A stretch of 64,000 nt of DNA from Inia geoffrensis (Eukaryota; Chordata; Mammalia; Artiodactyla; Iniidae), in NCBI GenBank assembly GCA_036417435.1, contig CM070910.1, positions 80,894,784-80,958,783 on the forward strand, given 5' to 3'. The notes below the pieces were generated by a model. That model did no database searches and was not told where the DNA came from. It was given only the letters and a program-made list of their open reading frames with translations. This document shows positions 1-12,596 of the stretch, piece after piece. Position 1 is the stretch's first letter, and each line of letters starts with the position of its first letter. The position numbers and the translations under genes were made by a program.

Positions 1-452
1 CAGTCTTCCTTCAATAAATTTTTGGATGATAGGGGTCATTTGGAACTCCGCAGGATTGTGAGTTACAGTGCCAAAAATCTCCTTTTCTCAACTCGCTTTC
101 TTGTGAGCTGACCGCAAATCCGAAAAATTGCTTCAGGCCCTAATCTCGTTCCGGCATGGCACGCTGAGCCTTTGGTGAATTCTTCTTCCTGTAGGGAAAT
201 CATCGTTCAATGTTCCCGTCCAAACACATCGAGTTAGCCGCTCATTGGTTCTCCTTATTCCTGCTCATCTTCCACAGAAATTGCAAACTGTGCCAAGCAA
301 GAGGTCAAAGGCACTGACTCTCGAAGTGGGGAGAATGTTAATATCGCATCTGGAAAGGCGAACTCGAGTAACAGGGGGGGGATATGGCGATGAATTTTAG
401 AAATTTTGCCTGATCACTTCGTGGACCATATTCTGGGTTTTCCGTGCATATT
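1..452. repeat. Satellite unit, right-hand part (edge fragment)
   Basis: This is the last 452 bases of a unit, beginning after the palindrome. Its variants (cgaaaaattgc, gttccgg, aatgttcccg, cgaagtgggg, ttttccgtgc) are those found at 57288-57739 and 62500-62947, so it belongs to the type that precedes an X-type unit. Confidence 0.95.
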
Positions 453-2188
453 TTAGCTGAAGGATAATTCCCTTAAACGTGGAGATTTGGGACCCGTGGA
501 ATGGGAATCATGCACCATTACCTCAGAGGGTCTGCATTCCCTCACCAATAGTATCAGTCCCAAGTGTCCAGCCTTATCTCTCCCACAGCTGGTGATGTAG
601 AGGTGGTAAATCCAAGATTTCTCGCAAGCCCTCAAGGACTTATTTAAGAATTTCTCTCTATTTCACAGTTCTTGTGCTTTCTTTTTCAAATTTATTTTTA
701 TAAGGGGATTTAGCTTATTTACACTGCTGTGTGTATGCTGCTGTATACAAGTGATTTTCTTATGGGGACCTATAAATGTATGGGTTTTAAGTTTCTTCAC
801 AGTCAGCTATATTCCTAGGTATGGAATACGGGGTGTTGAGTCCATTTGGTTGAGCGAGGAGTAGGTCTTGCCTAATATATATTTGGCTTATGGAATGGTA
901 TCTGTCCTAATGTCAATCTCTGGTTTTATGCAGCCTCCCCACTCTCCTTTGACCTTAAGAAAGCATAAATTTCCTTTGTAAATGTGAGACTCTGTTGTGT
1001 TTTGAAATGCAGTTCATGCGTAGTCTTGTTTCCATTCCCGGTATTAGTGATATCTTATGATGTTTCTTTTTCTGTGTGACTTATTTCACTTAGAATCATC
1101 GTAACTAAATCCACTCATTATGCTGCTACTGGTCTGTGGCCATTGATTTCATTGTTGAGTGATATTCCATTGTAAGGATGTACCACAACTTCTATATCCA
1201 TTTTTCTCTTTCTGGGCTATTGAAATTGTACCATAGTCAAGGTTCCCGTACACAGAGCAGCTCCAAACTTTGGTGTGGCTCTGTCTTTTTCATTTAAATT
1301 TTCCGAATCTATAGCACCATAAGTGGAAGTGCCCTAGGCTCTCTAGCTTGGTTTTTTCTTTGTTCCAGGAAACACCATCCACTTCTCCAGAGTGGCTGTT
1401 GGCAATTTACATCCCGCCCATGAACATAACAAGGCTGCCGGTTCTCCATGGCCTGTCCTGCCTCTCTGGATTTTACATTTTTTTCGGAGGACCCTTTTGA
1501 TCGGTGGGAAGTGAGACTTCCTTGTAGTGCGGATTTCCATTGCAGGCTTGCTTGGTTGGCCAAAAAGGGAGTATGCGTTTTTTCCTGAATATATTCAGGA
1601 AAAAACGCATACGCCCTTTTTGGCCAAGTGCATCACTGTCGAACTGCTGCCTCTTTTCCTACGATTTCAGAGCAATTCTTATCTACCACCTGATATCTGT
1701 TTTCTGCAATTCTGTGTCGTGTTCAAGTCCTCTTCACAGTCTTCCTTCAATAAATTTTTGGATGATAGGGGTCATTTGGAACTCCGCAGGATTGTGAGTT
1801 ACAGTGATAAAAATCTCCTTTTCTCAACTCGCTTTCTTGTGAGCTGACCGCAAACCCGAATAATTCCTTCAGGCCCTAATCTCGTGCCGGCATGGCACGC
1901 TGAGCCTTTGGTGAATTCTTCTTCCTGTAGGGAAATCATCGTTCAATGTGCCCGTCCAAACACATCGAGTTAGCCGCTCATTGGTTCTCCTTATTCCTGC
2001 TCATCTTCCACAGAAATTGCAAACTGTGCCAAGCAAGAGGTCAAAGGCAATGACTCTCGAATTGGGGAGAATGTTAATATCGCATCTGGAAAGGCGAACT
2101 CGAGTAACAGGGGGGGGAAATGGCGATGAATTTTAGAAATTTTGCCTGATCACTTCGTGGACCATATTCTGGGTTTTCCATGCATATT
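453..2188. repeat. Satellite unit 1 (X type, 1,736 bp)
   Basis: The palindrome is at 1556-1627, with one broken pair (A at 1570). X-type markers are gctgtatacaagtg, ttatggggacc and cccatgaacataac. Nearly the same as the units at 54268 and 57740. Confidence 0.95.
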
Positions 2189-3924
2189 TTAGCTGAAGGA
2201 TAACTCCCTTAAACGTGGAGATTTGGGACCCGTGGAATGGGAATCATGCACCATTACCTCAGAGGGTCTGCATTCCCTCACCAATAGTATCAGTCCCAAG
2301 TGTCCAGCCTTATCTCTCCCACAGCTGGTGATGTAGAGGTGGTAAATCCAAGATTTCTCGCAAGCCCTCAAGGACTTATTTAAGAATTTCTCTCTATTTC
2401 ACAGTTCTTGTGCTTTCTTTTTCAAATTTATTTTTATAAGGGGATTTAGCTTATTTACACTGCTGTGTGTATGCTGCTGTACACAAGTGATTTTCTTATG
2501 GAGACCTATAAATGTATGGGTTTTAAGTTTCTTCACAGTCAGGTATATTCCTAGGTATGGAATATGGGGTGTTGAGTCGATTTGGTTGAGCTAGGAGTAG
2601 GTCTTGTCTAATATATATTTGTCTTATGGAATGGTATCTGTCCTAATGTCAATCTCTGGTTTTATGCAGCCTCCCCACTCTCCTTTGACCTTAAGCAAGC
2701 ATAAATTTCTTTTGTAAATGTGAGACTCTGCTGTGTTTTGAAATGCAGTTCATGCGTAGTCGTGTTTCCATTCCCGGTATTAGTGATATCTTATGATGTT
2801 TCTTTTTCTGTGTGACTTATTTCACTTAGAATCATCGTAACTAAATCCACTCATTATGCTGCTACTGGTCTGTGGCCATTGATTTCATTGTTGAGTGCTA
2901 TTCCATTGTAGGGATGTACCACAACTTCTATATCCATTTTTCTCTTTCTGGGCTATTGAAGTTGTACCATAGTCAAGGTTCCCGTACACAGAGCAGCCCC
3001 AAACTTTGGTGTGGCTTTGTCTTTTTCATTTAAATTTTCCGAATCTATAGCACCATAAGTGGAAGTGCCCTAGGCTCTCTAGCTTGGTTTTTTCTTTGTT
3101 CCAGGAAACACCATCCACTTCTCCAGAGTGGCTGTTGGCAACTTACATCCCGCCCATCAGCATAACAAGGCTGCCGGTTCTCCATGGCCTGTCCTGCCTC
3201 TCTGGATTTTACATTTTTTTCGGAGGGCCCTTTTGATCGGTGGGAAGTGAGACTTCCTTGTAGTGCGGATTTCCATTGCATGCTTGCTTGGTTGGCCAAA
3301 AAGGGCGTATGCGTTATTTCCTGAATATATTCAGGAAAAAACGCATACGCCCTTTTTGGCCAAGTGCATCACTGTCGAACTGCTGCCTCTTTTCCTACGA
3401 TTTCAGAGCAATTCTTATCTACCACCTGATATCTGTTTTCTGCAATTCTGTGTCGTGTTCAAGTCCTCTTCACAGTCTTCCTTCAATAAATTTTTGGATG
3501 ATAGGGGTCATTTGGAACTCCGCAGGATTGTGAGTTACAGTGCCAAAAATCTCCTTTTCTCAACTCGCTTTCTTGTGAGCTGACCGCAAACCCGAATAAT
3601 TGCTTCAGGCCCTAATCTCGTGCCGGCATGGCACGCTGAGCCTTTGGTGAATTCTTCTTCCTGTAGGGAAATCATCGTTCAATGTTCCCGTCCAAACACA
3701 TCGAGTTAGCCGCTCATTGGTTCTCCTTATTCCTGCTCATCTTCCACAGAAATTGCAAACTGTGCCAAGCAAGAGGTCAAAGGAACTGACTCTCGAATTG
3801 GGGAGAATGTTAATATCGCATCTGGAAAGGCGAACTCGAGTAACAGGGGGGGAAAATGGCGATGAATTTTAGAAACTTTGCCTGATCACTTCGTGGACCA
3901 TATTCTGGGTTTTCCATGCATATT
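2189..3924. repeat. Satellite unit 2 (1,736 bp)
   Basis: The palindrome is at 3292-3363, with one broken pair (A at 3316, gcgttatttcc). It shares that change with the unit at 56004. Confidence 0.95.
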
Positions 3925-6900
3925 TTAGCTGAAGGATAACTCCCTTAAACGTGGAGATTTGGGACCCGTGGAATGGGAATCATGCACCATTATCTCAGAG
4001 GGTCTGCATTCTCTCACCAATAGTATCAGTCCCAAATGTCCAGCCTTATCTCTCCCACAACTGGTGATGTAGAGGTGGTAAATCCAAGATTTCTCGCAAG
4101 CCCTCAAGGACTTATTTAAGAATTTCTATTTCACAGTCCTTGTGCTTTCTTTTTCAAATTTATTTTTATAAGGGGATTTAGCTTATTTACACTGCTGTGT
4201 GTATGCTGCTGTACACAAGTGATTTTCTTATGGAGACCTATAAATGTATGGGTTTTAAGTTTCTTCACAGTCAAGTATATTCCTAGGTATGGAATATGGG
4301 GTGTTGAGTCGATTTGGTTGAGCGAGGAGTAGGTCTTGTCTAATATATATTTGTCTTATGGAATGGTATCTGTCCTAATGTCAATCTCTGGTTTTATGCA
4401 GCCTCCCCACTCTCCTTTGACCTTACGCAAGCATAAATTTCTTTTGTAAATGTGAGACTCTGCTGTGTTTTGAAATGCAGTTCATGGTTAGTCGTGTTTC
4501 CATTCCCGGTATTAGTGATATCTTATGATGTTTCTTTTTCTGTGTGACTTATTTCACTTAGAATCATCGTAACTAAATCCACTCATTATGCTGCTACTGG
4601 TCTGTGGCCATTGATTTCATTGTTGAGTGATATTCCATTGTAGGGATGTACCACAACTTCTATATCCATTTTTCTCTTTCTGGGCTATTGAAATTGTACC
4701 ATAGTCAAGGTTCCCGTACACAGAGCAGCCCCAAACTTTGGTGTGGCTCTGTCTTTTTCATTTAAATTTTCCGAATCTATAGCACCATAAGTGGAAGTGC
4801 CCTAGGCTCTCTAGCTTGTTTTTTTCTTTGTTCCAGGAAACACCATCCACTTCTCCAGAGTGGCTGTTGGCAATTTACATCCCGCCCATCAGCATAACAA
4901 GGCTGCCGGTTTTCCATAGCCTGTCTTGCCTCTCTGGATTTTACATTTTTTTCGGAGGGCCCTTTTGATCGGTGGGAAGTGAGACTTCCTTGTAGTGCGG
5001 ATTTCCATTGCATGCTTGCTTGGTTGGCCCAAAAGGGCGTATGCGTTTTTTCCTGAATATATTCAGGAAAAAACGCATACGCCCTTTTTGGCCAAGTGCA
5101 TCCCTGTCGAACTGCTGCCTCTTTTCCTACGATTTCAGAGCAATTCTTATCTACCACCTGATATCTGTTTTCTGCAATTCTGTGTCGTGTTCAAGTCCTC
5201 TTCACAGTCTTCCTTCAATAAATTTTTGGATGATAGGGGTCATTTGGAACTCCGCAGGATTGTGAGTTACAGTGCCAAAAATCTCCTTTTCTCAACTCGC
5301 TTTCTTGTGAGCTGACCGCAAACCCGAATAATTGCTTCAGGCCCTAATCTCGTGCCGGCATGGCACGCTGAGCCTTTGGTGAATTCTTCTTCCTGTAGGG
5401 AAATCATCGTTCAATGTGCCCGTCCAAACACATCGAGTTAGCCGCTCATTGGTTCTCCTTATTCCTGCTCATCTTCCACAGAAATTGCAAACTGTGCCAA
5501 GCAAGAGGTCAAAGGCACTGACTCTCGAATTGGGGAGAATGTTAATATCGCATCTGGAAAGGCGAACTCGAGTAACAGGGGGGGGAAATGGCGATGAATT
5601 TTAGAAACTTTGCCTGATCACTTCGTGGACCATATTCTGGGTTTTCCATGCATATTTTAGCTGAAGGATAACTCCCTTAAACGTGGAGATTTGGGACCCG
5701 TGGAATGGGAATCATGCACCATTATCTCAGAGGGTCTGCATTCTCTCACCAATAGTATCAGTCCCAAATGTCCAGCCTTATCTCTCCCACAACTGGTGAT
5801 GTAGAGGTGGTAAATCCAAGATTTCTCGCAAGCCCTCAAGGACTTATTTAAGAATTTCTATTTCACAGTCCTTGTGCTTTCTTTTTCAAATTTATTTTTA
5901 TAAGGGGATTTAGCTTATTTACACTGCTGTGTGTATGCTGCTGTACACAAGTGATTTTCTTATGGAGACCTATAAATGTATGGGTTTTAAGTTTCTTCAC
6001 AGTCAAGTATATTCCTAGGTATGGAATATGGGGTGTTGAGTCGATTTGGTTGAGCGAGGAGTAGGTCTTGTCTAATATATATTTGTCTTATGGAATGGTA
6101 TCTGTCCTAATGTCAATCTCTGGTTTTATGCAGCCTCCCCACTCTCCTTTGACCTTACGCAAGCATAAATTTCTTTTGTAAATGTGAGACTCTGCTGTGT
6201 TTTGAAATGCAGTTCATGGTTAGTCGTGTTTCCATTCCCGGTATTAGTGATATCTTATGATGTTTCTTTTTCTGTGTGACTTATTTCACTTAGAATCATC
6301 GTAACTAAATCCACTCATTATGCTGCTACTGGTCTGTGGCCATTGATTTCATTGTTGAGTGATATTCCATTGTAGGGATGTACCACAACTTCTATATCCA
6401 TTTTTCTCTTTCTGGGCTATTGAAATTGTACCATAGTCAAGGTTCCCGTACACAGAGCAGCCCCAAACTTTGGTGTGGCTCTGTCTTTTTCATTTAAATT
6501 TTCCGAATCTATAGCACCATAAGTGGAAGTGCCCTAGGCTCTCTAGCTTGTTTTTTTCTTTGTTCCAGGAAACACCATCCACTTCTCCAGAGTGGCTGTT
6601 GGCAATTTACATCCCGCCCATCAGCATAACAAGGCTGCCGGTTTTCCATGGCCTGTCTTGCCTCTCTGGATTTTACATTTTTTTCGGAGGGCCCTTTTGA
6701 TCGGTGGGAAGTGAGACTTCCTTGTAGTGCGGATTTCCATTGCATGCTTGCTTGGTTGGCCCAAAAGGGCGTATGCGTTTTTTCCTGAATATATTCAGGA
6801 AAAAACGCATACGCCCTTTTTGGCCAAGTGCATCCCTGTCGAACTGCTGCCTCTTTTCCTACGATTTCAGAGCAATTCTTATCTACCACCTGATATCTGT

Positions 6901-7310
6901 TTTCTGCAATTCTGTGTCGTGTTCAAGTCCTCTTCACAGTCTTCCTTCAATAAATTTTTGGATGATAGGGGTCATTTGGAACTCCGCAGGATTGTGAGTT
7001 ACAGTGCCAAAAATCTCCTTTTCTCAACTCGCTTTCTTGTGAGCTGACCGCAAACCCGAATAATTGCTTCAGGCCCTAATCTCGTGCCGGCATGGCACGC
7101 TGAGCCTTTGGTGAATTCTTCTTCCTGTAGGGAAATCATCGTTCAATGTGCCCGTCCAAACACATCGAGTTAGCCGCTCATTGGTTCTCCTTATTCCTGC
7201 TCATCTTCCACAGAAATTGCAAACTGTGCCAAGCAAGAGGTCAAAGGCACTGACTCTCGAATTGGGGAGAATGTTAATATCGCATCTGGAAAGGCGAACT
7301 CGAGTAACAG
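3860..7310. repeat. Recent single-unit tandem duplication (units 3 and 4)
   Basis: The two 1,732-bp units share a private 4-bp deletion, a private broken pair in the palindrome and tttttttctttg in the L1 part. They differ at very few sites, for example 4918/6650. Confidence 0.85.
3925..5656. repeat. Satellite unit 3 (1,732 bp)
   Basis: The palindrome is at 5024-5095, with C at 5030 breaking one pair. A 4-bp deletion near 4127 (aatttctatttc instead of aatttctctctatttc) gives the short length. It is a near-identical twin of unit 4. Confidence 0.95.
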
Positions 7311-7388
7311 GGGGGTGAAATGGCGATGAATTTTAGAAATTTTGCCTGATCACTTCGTGGACCATATTCTGGGTTTTCCATGCATATT
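5657..7388. repeat. Satellite unit 4 (1,732 bp)
   Basis: The palindrome is at 6756-6827, with the same broken pair and the same 4-bp deletion as unit 3. A visible difference from unit 3 within the shared stretch is G at 6650 for A at 4918. Confidence 0.95.
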
Positions 7389-9124
7389 TTAGCTGAAGGA
7401 TAACTCCCTTAAACGTGGAGATTTGGGACCCGTGGAATGGGAATCATGCACCATTACCTCAGAGGGTCTGCATTCCCTCACCAATAGTATCAGTCCCAAG
7501 TGTCCAGCCTTATCTCTCCCACAGCTGGTGATGTAGAGGTGGTAAATCCAAGATTTCTCGCAAGCCCTCAAGGACTTATTTAAGAATTTCTCTCTATTTC
7601 ACAGTTCTTGTGCTTTCTTTTTCAAATTTATTTTTATAAGGGGATTTAGCTTATTTACACTGCTGTGTGTATGCTGCTGTACACAAGTGATTTTCTTATG
7701 GAGACCTATAAATGTATGGGTTTTAAGTTTCTTCACAGTCAGGCATATTCCTAGGTACGGAATATGGGGTGTTGAGTCGATTTGGTTGAGCGAGGAGTAG
7801 GTCTTGTCTAATATATATTTGTCTTATGGAATGGTATCTGTCCTAATGTCAATCTATGGTTTTATGCAGCCTCCCCACTCTCCTTTGACCTTAAGCAAGC
7901 ATAAATTTCTTTTGTAAATGTGAGACTCTGCTGTGTTTTGAAATGCAGTTTATGCGTAGTCGTGTTTCCATTCCCGGTATTAGTGATATCTTATGATGTT
8001 TCTTTTTCTGTGTGACTTATTTCACTTAGAATCATCGTAACTAAATCCACTCATTATGCTGCTACTGGTCTGTGGCCATTGATTTCATTGTTGAGTGCTA
8101 TTCCATTGTAGGGATGTACCACAACTTCTATATCCATTTTTCTCTTTCTGGGCTATTGAAGTTGTACCATAGTCAAGGTTCCCGTACACAGAGCAGCCCC
8201 AAACTTTGGTGTGGCTTTGTCTTTTTCATTTAAATTTTCCGAATCTATAGCACCATAAGTGGAAGTGCCCTAGGCTCTCTAGCTTGTTTTTTTCTTTGTT
8301 CCAGGAAACACAATCCACTTCTCCAGAGTGGCTGTTGGCAATTTACATCCCGCCCATCAGCATAACAAGGCTGCCGGTTCTCCATGGCCTGTCCTGCCTC
8401 TCTGGATTTTACATTTTTTTCGGAGGGCCCTTTTGATCGGTGGGAAGTGAGACTTCCTTGTAGTGCGGATTTCCATTGCAGGCTTGCTTGGTTGGCCAAA
8501 AAGGGCGTATGCGTTTTTTCCTGAATATATTCAGGAAAAAACGCATACGCCCTTTTTGGCCAAGTGCATCACTGTCGAACTGCTGCCTCTTTTCCTACGA
8601 TTTCAGAGCAATTCTTATCTACCACCTGATATCTGTTTTCTGCAATTCTGTGTCGTGTTCAAGTCCTCTTCACAGTCTTCCTTCAATAAATTTTTGGATG
8701 ATAGGGGTCATTTGGAACTCCGCAGGATTGTGAGTTACAGTGCCAAAAATCTCCTTTTCTCAACTCGCTTTCTTTTGAGCTGACCGCAAACCCGAATAAT
8801 TGCTTCAGGCCCTAATCTCGTGCCGGCATGGCACGCTGAGCCTTTGGTGAATTCTTCTTCCTGTAGGGAAATCATCGTTCAATGTGCCCGTCCAAACACA
8901 TCGAGTTAGCCGCTCATTGGTTCTCCTTATTCCTGCTCATCTTCCACAGAAATTGCAAACTGTGCCAAGCAAGAGGTCAAAGGCACTGACTCTCGAGTTG
9001 GGGAGAATGTTAATATCGCATCTGGAAAGGCGAACTCGAGTAACAGGGGGGTGAAATGGCGATGAATTTTAGAAATTTTGCCTGATCACTTCGTGGACCA
9101 TATTCTGGGTTTTCCATGCATATT
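7389..9124. repeat. Satellite unit 5 (1,736 bp)
   Basis: The palindrome at 8492-8563 is perfect. Local changes include aatctatggt near 7852 and ctttcttttgagc near 8770. Confidence 0.95.
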
Positions 9125-10860
9125 TTAGCTGAAGGATAACTCCCTTAAACGTGGAGATTTGGGACCCGTGGAATTGGAATCATGCACCATTACCTCAGAG
9201 GGTCTGCATTCCCTCACCAATAGTATCAGTCCCAAGAGTCCAGCCTTATCTCTCCCACAGCTGGTGATGTAGAGGTGGTAAATCCAAGATTTCTCGCAAG
9301 CCCTCAAGGACTTATTTAAGAATTTCTCTCTATTTCACAGTTCTTGTGCTTTCTTTTTCAAATTTATTTTTATAAGGGGATTTAGCTTATTTACACTGCT
9401 GTGTGTATGCTGCTGTACACAAGTGATTTTCTTATGGAGACCTATAAATGTATGGGTTTTAAGTTTCTTCACAGTCAGGTATATTCCTAGGTATGGAATA
9501 TGGGGTGTTGAGTCGATTTGGTTGAGCGAGGAGTAGGTCTTGTCTAATATATATTTGTCTTATGGAATGGTATCTGTCCTAATGTCCATCTCTGGTTTTA
9601 TGCAGCCTCCCCACTCTCCTTTGACCTTAAGCAAGCATAAATTTCTTTTGTAAATGTGAGACTCTGCTGTGTTTTGAAATGCAGTTCATGCGTAGTCGTG
9701 TTTCCATTCCCGGTATTAGTGATATCTTATAATGTTTCTTTTTCTGTGTGACTTATTTCACTTAGAATCATCATAACTAAATCCACTCATTATGCTGCTA
9801 CTGGTCTGTGGCCATTGATTTCATTGTTGAGTGCTATTCCATTGTAGGGATGTACCACAACTTCTATATCCATTTTTCTCTTTCTGGGCTATTGAAGTTG
9901 TACCATAGTCAAGGTTCCCGTACACAGAGCAGCCCCAAACTTTGGTGTGGCTCTGTCTTTTTCATTTAAATTTTCCGAATCTATAGCACCATAAGTGGAA
10001 GTGCCCTAGGCTCTCTAGCTTGGTTTTTTCTTTGTTCCAGGAAACACCATCCACTTCTCCAGAGTGGCTGTTGGCAATTTACATCCCGCCCATCAGCATA
10101 ACAAGGCTGCCGGTTTTCCATGGCCTGTCCTGACTCTCTGGATTTTACATTTTTTTCGGAGGGCCCTTTTGATCGGTGGGAAGTGAGACTTCCTTGTAGT
10201 GCGGATTTCCATTGCAGGCTTGCTTGGTTGGCCAAAAAGGGCGTATGCGTTTTTTCCTGAATATATTCAGGAAAAAACGCATACGCCCTTTTTGGCCAAG
10301 TGCATCACTGTCGAACTGCTGCCTCTTTTCCTACGATTTCAGAGCAATTCTTATCTACCACCTGATATCTGTTTTCTGCAATTCTGTGTCGTGTTCAAGT
10401 CCTCTTCACAGTCTGCCTTCAATAAATTTTTGGATGATAGGGGTCATTTGGAACTCCGCAGGATTGTGAGTTACAGTGCCAAAAATCTCCTTTTCTCAAC
10501 TCGCTTTCTTGTGAGCTGACCGCAAACCCGAATAATTGCTTCAGGCCCTAATCTCGTGCCGGCATGGCACGCTGAGCCTTTGGTGAATTCTTCTTCCTGT
10601 AGGGAAATCATCGTTCAATGTGCCCGTCCAAACACATCGAGTTAGCCGCTCATTGGTTCTCCTTATTCCTGCTCATCTTCCACAGAAATTGCAAACTGTG
10701 CCAAGCAAGAGGTCAAAGGCACTGACTCTCGAGTTGGGGAGAATGTTAATATCGCATCTGGAAAGGCGAACTCGAGTAACAGGGGGGTGAAATGGCGATG
10801 AATTTTAGAAATTTTGCCTGATCACTTCGTGGACCATATTCTGGGTTTTCCATGCATATT
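9125..10860. repeat. Satellite unit 6 (1,736 bp)
   Basis: The palindrome at 10228-10299 is perfect. Markers are gaattggaatc near 9172, tcttataatg near 9726 and cacagtctgcc near 10408. Twin of unit 7. Confidence 0.95.
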
Positions 10861-12596
10861 TTAGCTGAAGGATAACTCCCTTAAACGTGGAGATTTGGGA
10901 CCCGTGGAATTGGAATCATGCACCATTACCTCAGAGGGTCTGCATTCCCTCACCAATAGTATCAGTCCCAAGAGTCCAGCCTTATCTCTCCCACAGCTGG
11001 TGATGTAGAGGTGGTAAATCCAAGATTTCTCGCAAGCCCTCAAGGACTTATTTAAGAATTTCTCTCTATTTCACAGTTCTTGTGCTTTCTTTTTCAAATT
11101 TATTTTTATAAGGGGATTTAGCTTATTTACACTGCTGTGTGTATGCTGCTGTACACAAGTGATTTTCTTATGGAGACCTATAAATGTATGGGTTTTAAGT
11201 TTCTTCACAGTCAGGTATATTCCTAGGTATGGAATATGGGGTGTTGAGTCGATTTGGTTGAGCGAGGAGTAGGTCTTGTCTAATATATATTTGTCTTATG
11301 GAATGGTATCTGTCCTAATGTCCATCTCTGGTTTTATGCAGCCTCCCCACTCTCCTTTGACCTTAAGCAAGCATAAATTTCTTTTGTAAATGTGAGACTC
11401 TGCTGTGTTTTGAAATGCAGTTCATGCGTAGTCGTGTTTCCATTCCCGGTATTAGTGATATCTTATAATGTTTCTTTTTCTGTGTGACTTATTTCACTTA
11501 GAATCATCGTAACTAAATCCACTCATTATGCTGCTACTGGTCTGTGGCCATTGATTTCATTGTTGAGTGCTATTCCATTGTAGGGATGTACCACAACTTC
11601 TATATCCATTTTTCTCTTTCTGGGCTATTGAAGTTGTACCATAGTCAAGGTTCCCGTACACAGAGCAGCCCCAAACTTTGGTGTGGCTCTGTCTTTTTCA
11701 TTTAAATTTTCCGAATCTATAGCACCATAAGTGGAAGTGCCCTAGGCTCTCTAGCTTGGTTTTTTCTTTGTTCCAGGAAACACCATCCACTTCTCCAGAG
11801 TGGCTGTTGGCAATTTACATCCCGCCCATCAGCATAACAAGGCTGCCGGTTTTCCATGGCCTGTCCTGACTCTCTGGATTTTACATTTTTTTCGGAGGGC
11901 CCTTTTGATCGGTGGGAAGTGAGACTTCCTTGTAGTGCGGATTTCCATTGCAGGCTTGCTTGGTTGGCCAAAAAGGGCGTATGCGTTTTTTCCTGAATAT
12001 ATTCAGGAAAAAACGCATACGCCCTTTTTGGCCAAGTGCATCACTGTCGAACTGCTGCCTCTTTTCCTACGATTTCAGAGCAATTCTTATCTACCACCTG
12101 ATATCTGTTTTCTGCAATTCTGTGTCGTGTTCAAGTCCTCTTCACAGTCTGCCTTCAATAAATTTTTGGATGATAGGGGTCATTTGGAACTCCGCAGGAT
12201 TGTGAGTTACAGTGCCAAAAATCTCCTTTTCTCAACTCGCTTTCTTGTGAGCTGACCGCAAACCCGAATAATTGCTTCAGGCCCTAATCTCGTGCCGGCA
12301 TGGCACGCTGAGCCTTTGGTGAATTCTTCTTCCTGTAGGGAAATCATCGTTCAATGTGCCCGTCCAAACACATCGAGTTAGCCGCTCATTGGTTCTCCTT
12401 ATTCCTGCTCATCTTCCACAGAAATTGCAAACTGTGCCAAGCAAGAGGTCAAAGGCACTGACTCTCGAGTTGGGGAGAATGTTAATATCGCATCTGGAAA
12501 GGCGAACTCGAGTAACAGGGGGGTGAAATGGCGATGAATTTTAGAAATTTTGCCTGATCACTTCGTGGACCATATTCTGGGTTTTCCATGCATATT
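10861..12596. repeat. Satellite unit 7 (1,736 bp)
   Basis: The palindrome at 11964-12035 is perfect. The only difference from unit 6 that I noticed is G at 11509 for A at 9773. Confidence 0.95.

Noticed and set aside
453..635. 60-codon - strand open frame starting MRACEKSW, present in most units
   Set aside because: Short, without known similarity, and lost in B-type units. No promoter or coding signature.
8463..8783. 106-codon + strand open frame, repeated in most units
   Set aside because: It starts in the antisense L1 edge, crosses the palindrome and ends in the unassigned half. It has no recognisable domain, is cut or shifted in units 20, 22, 25, 27, 28, 30 and 31, and changes with the repeat. 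Its persistence is explained by homogenisation.
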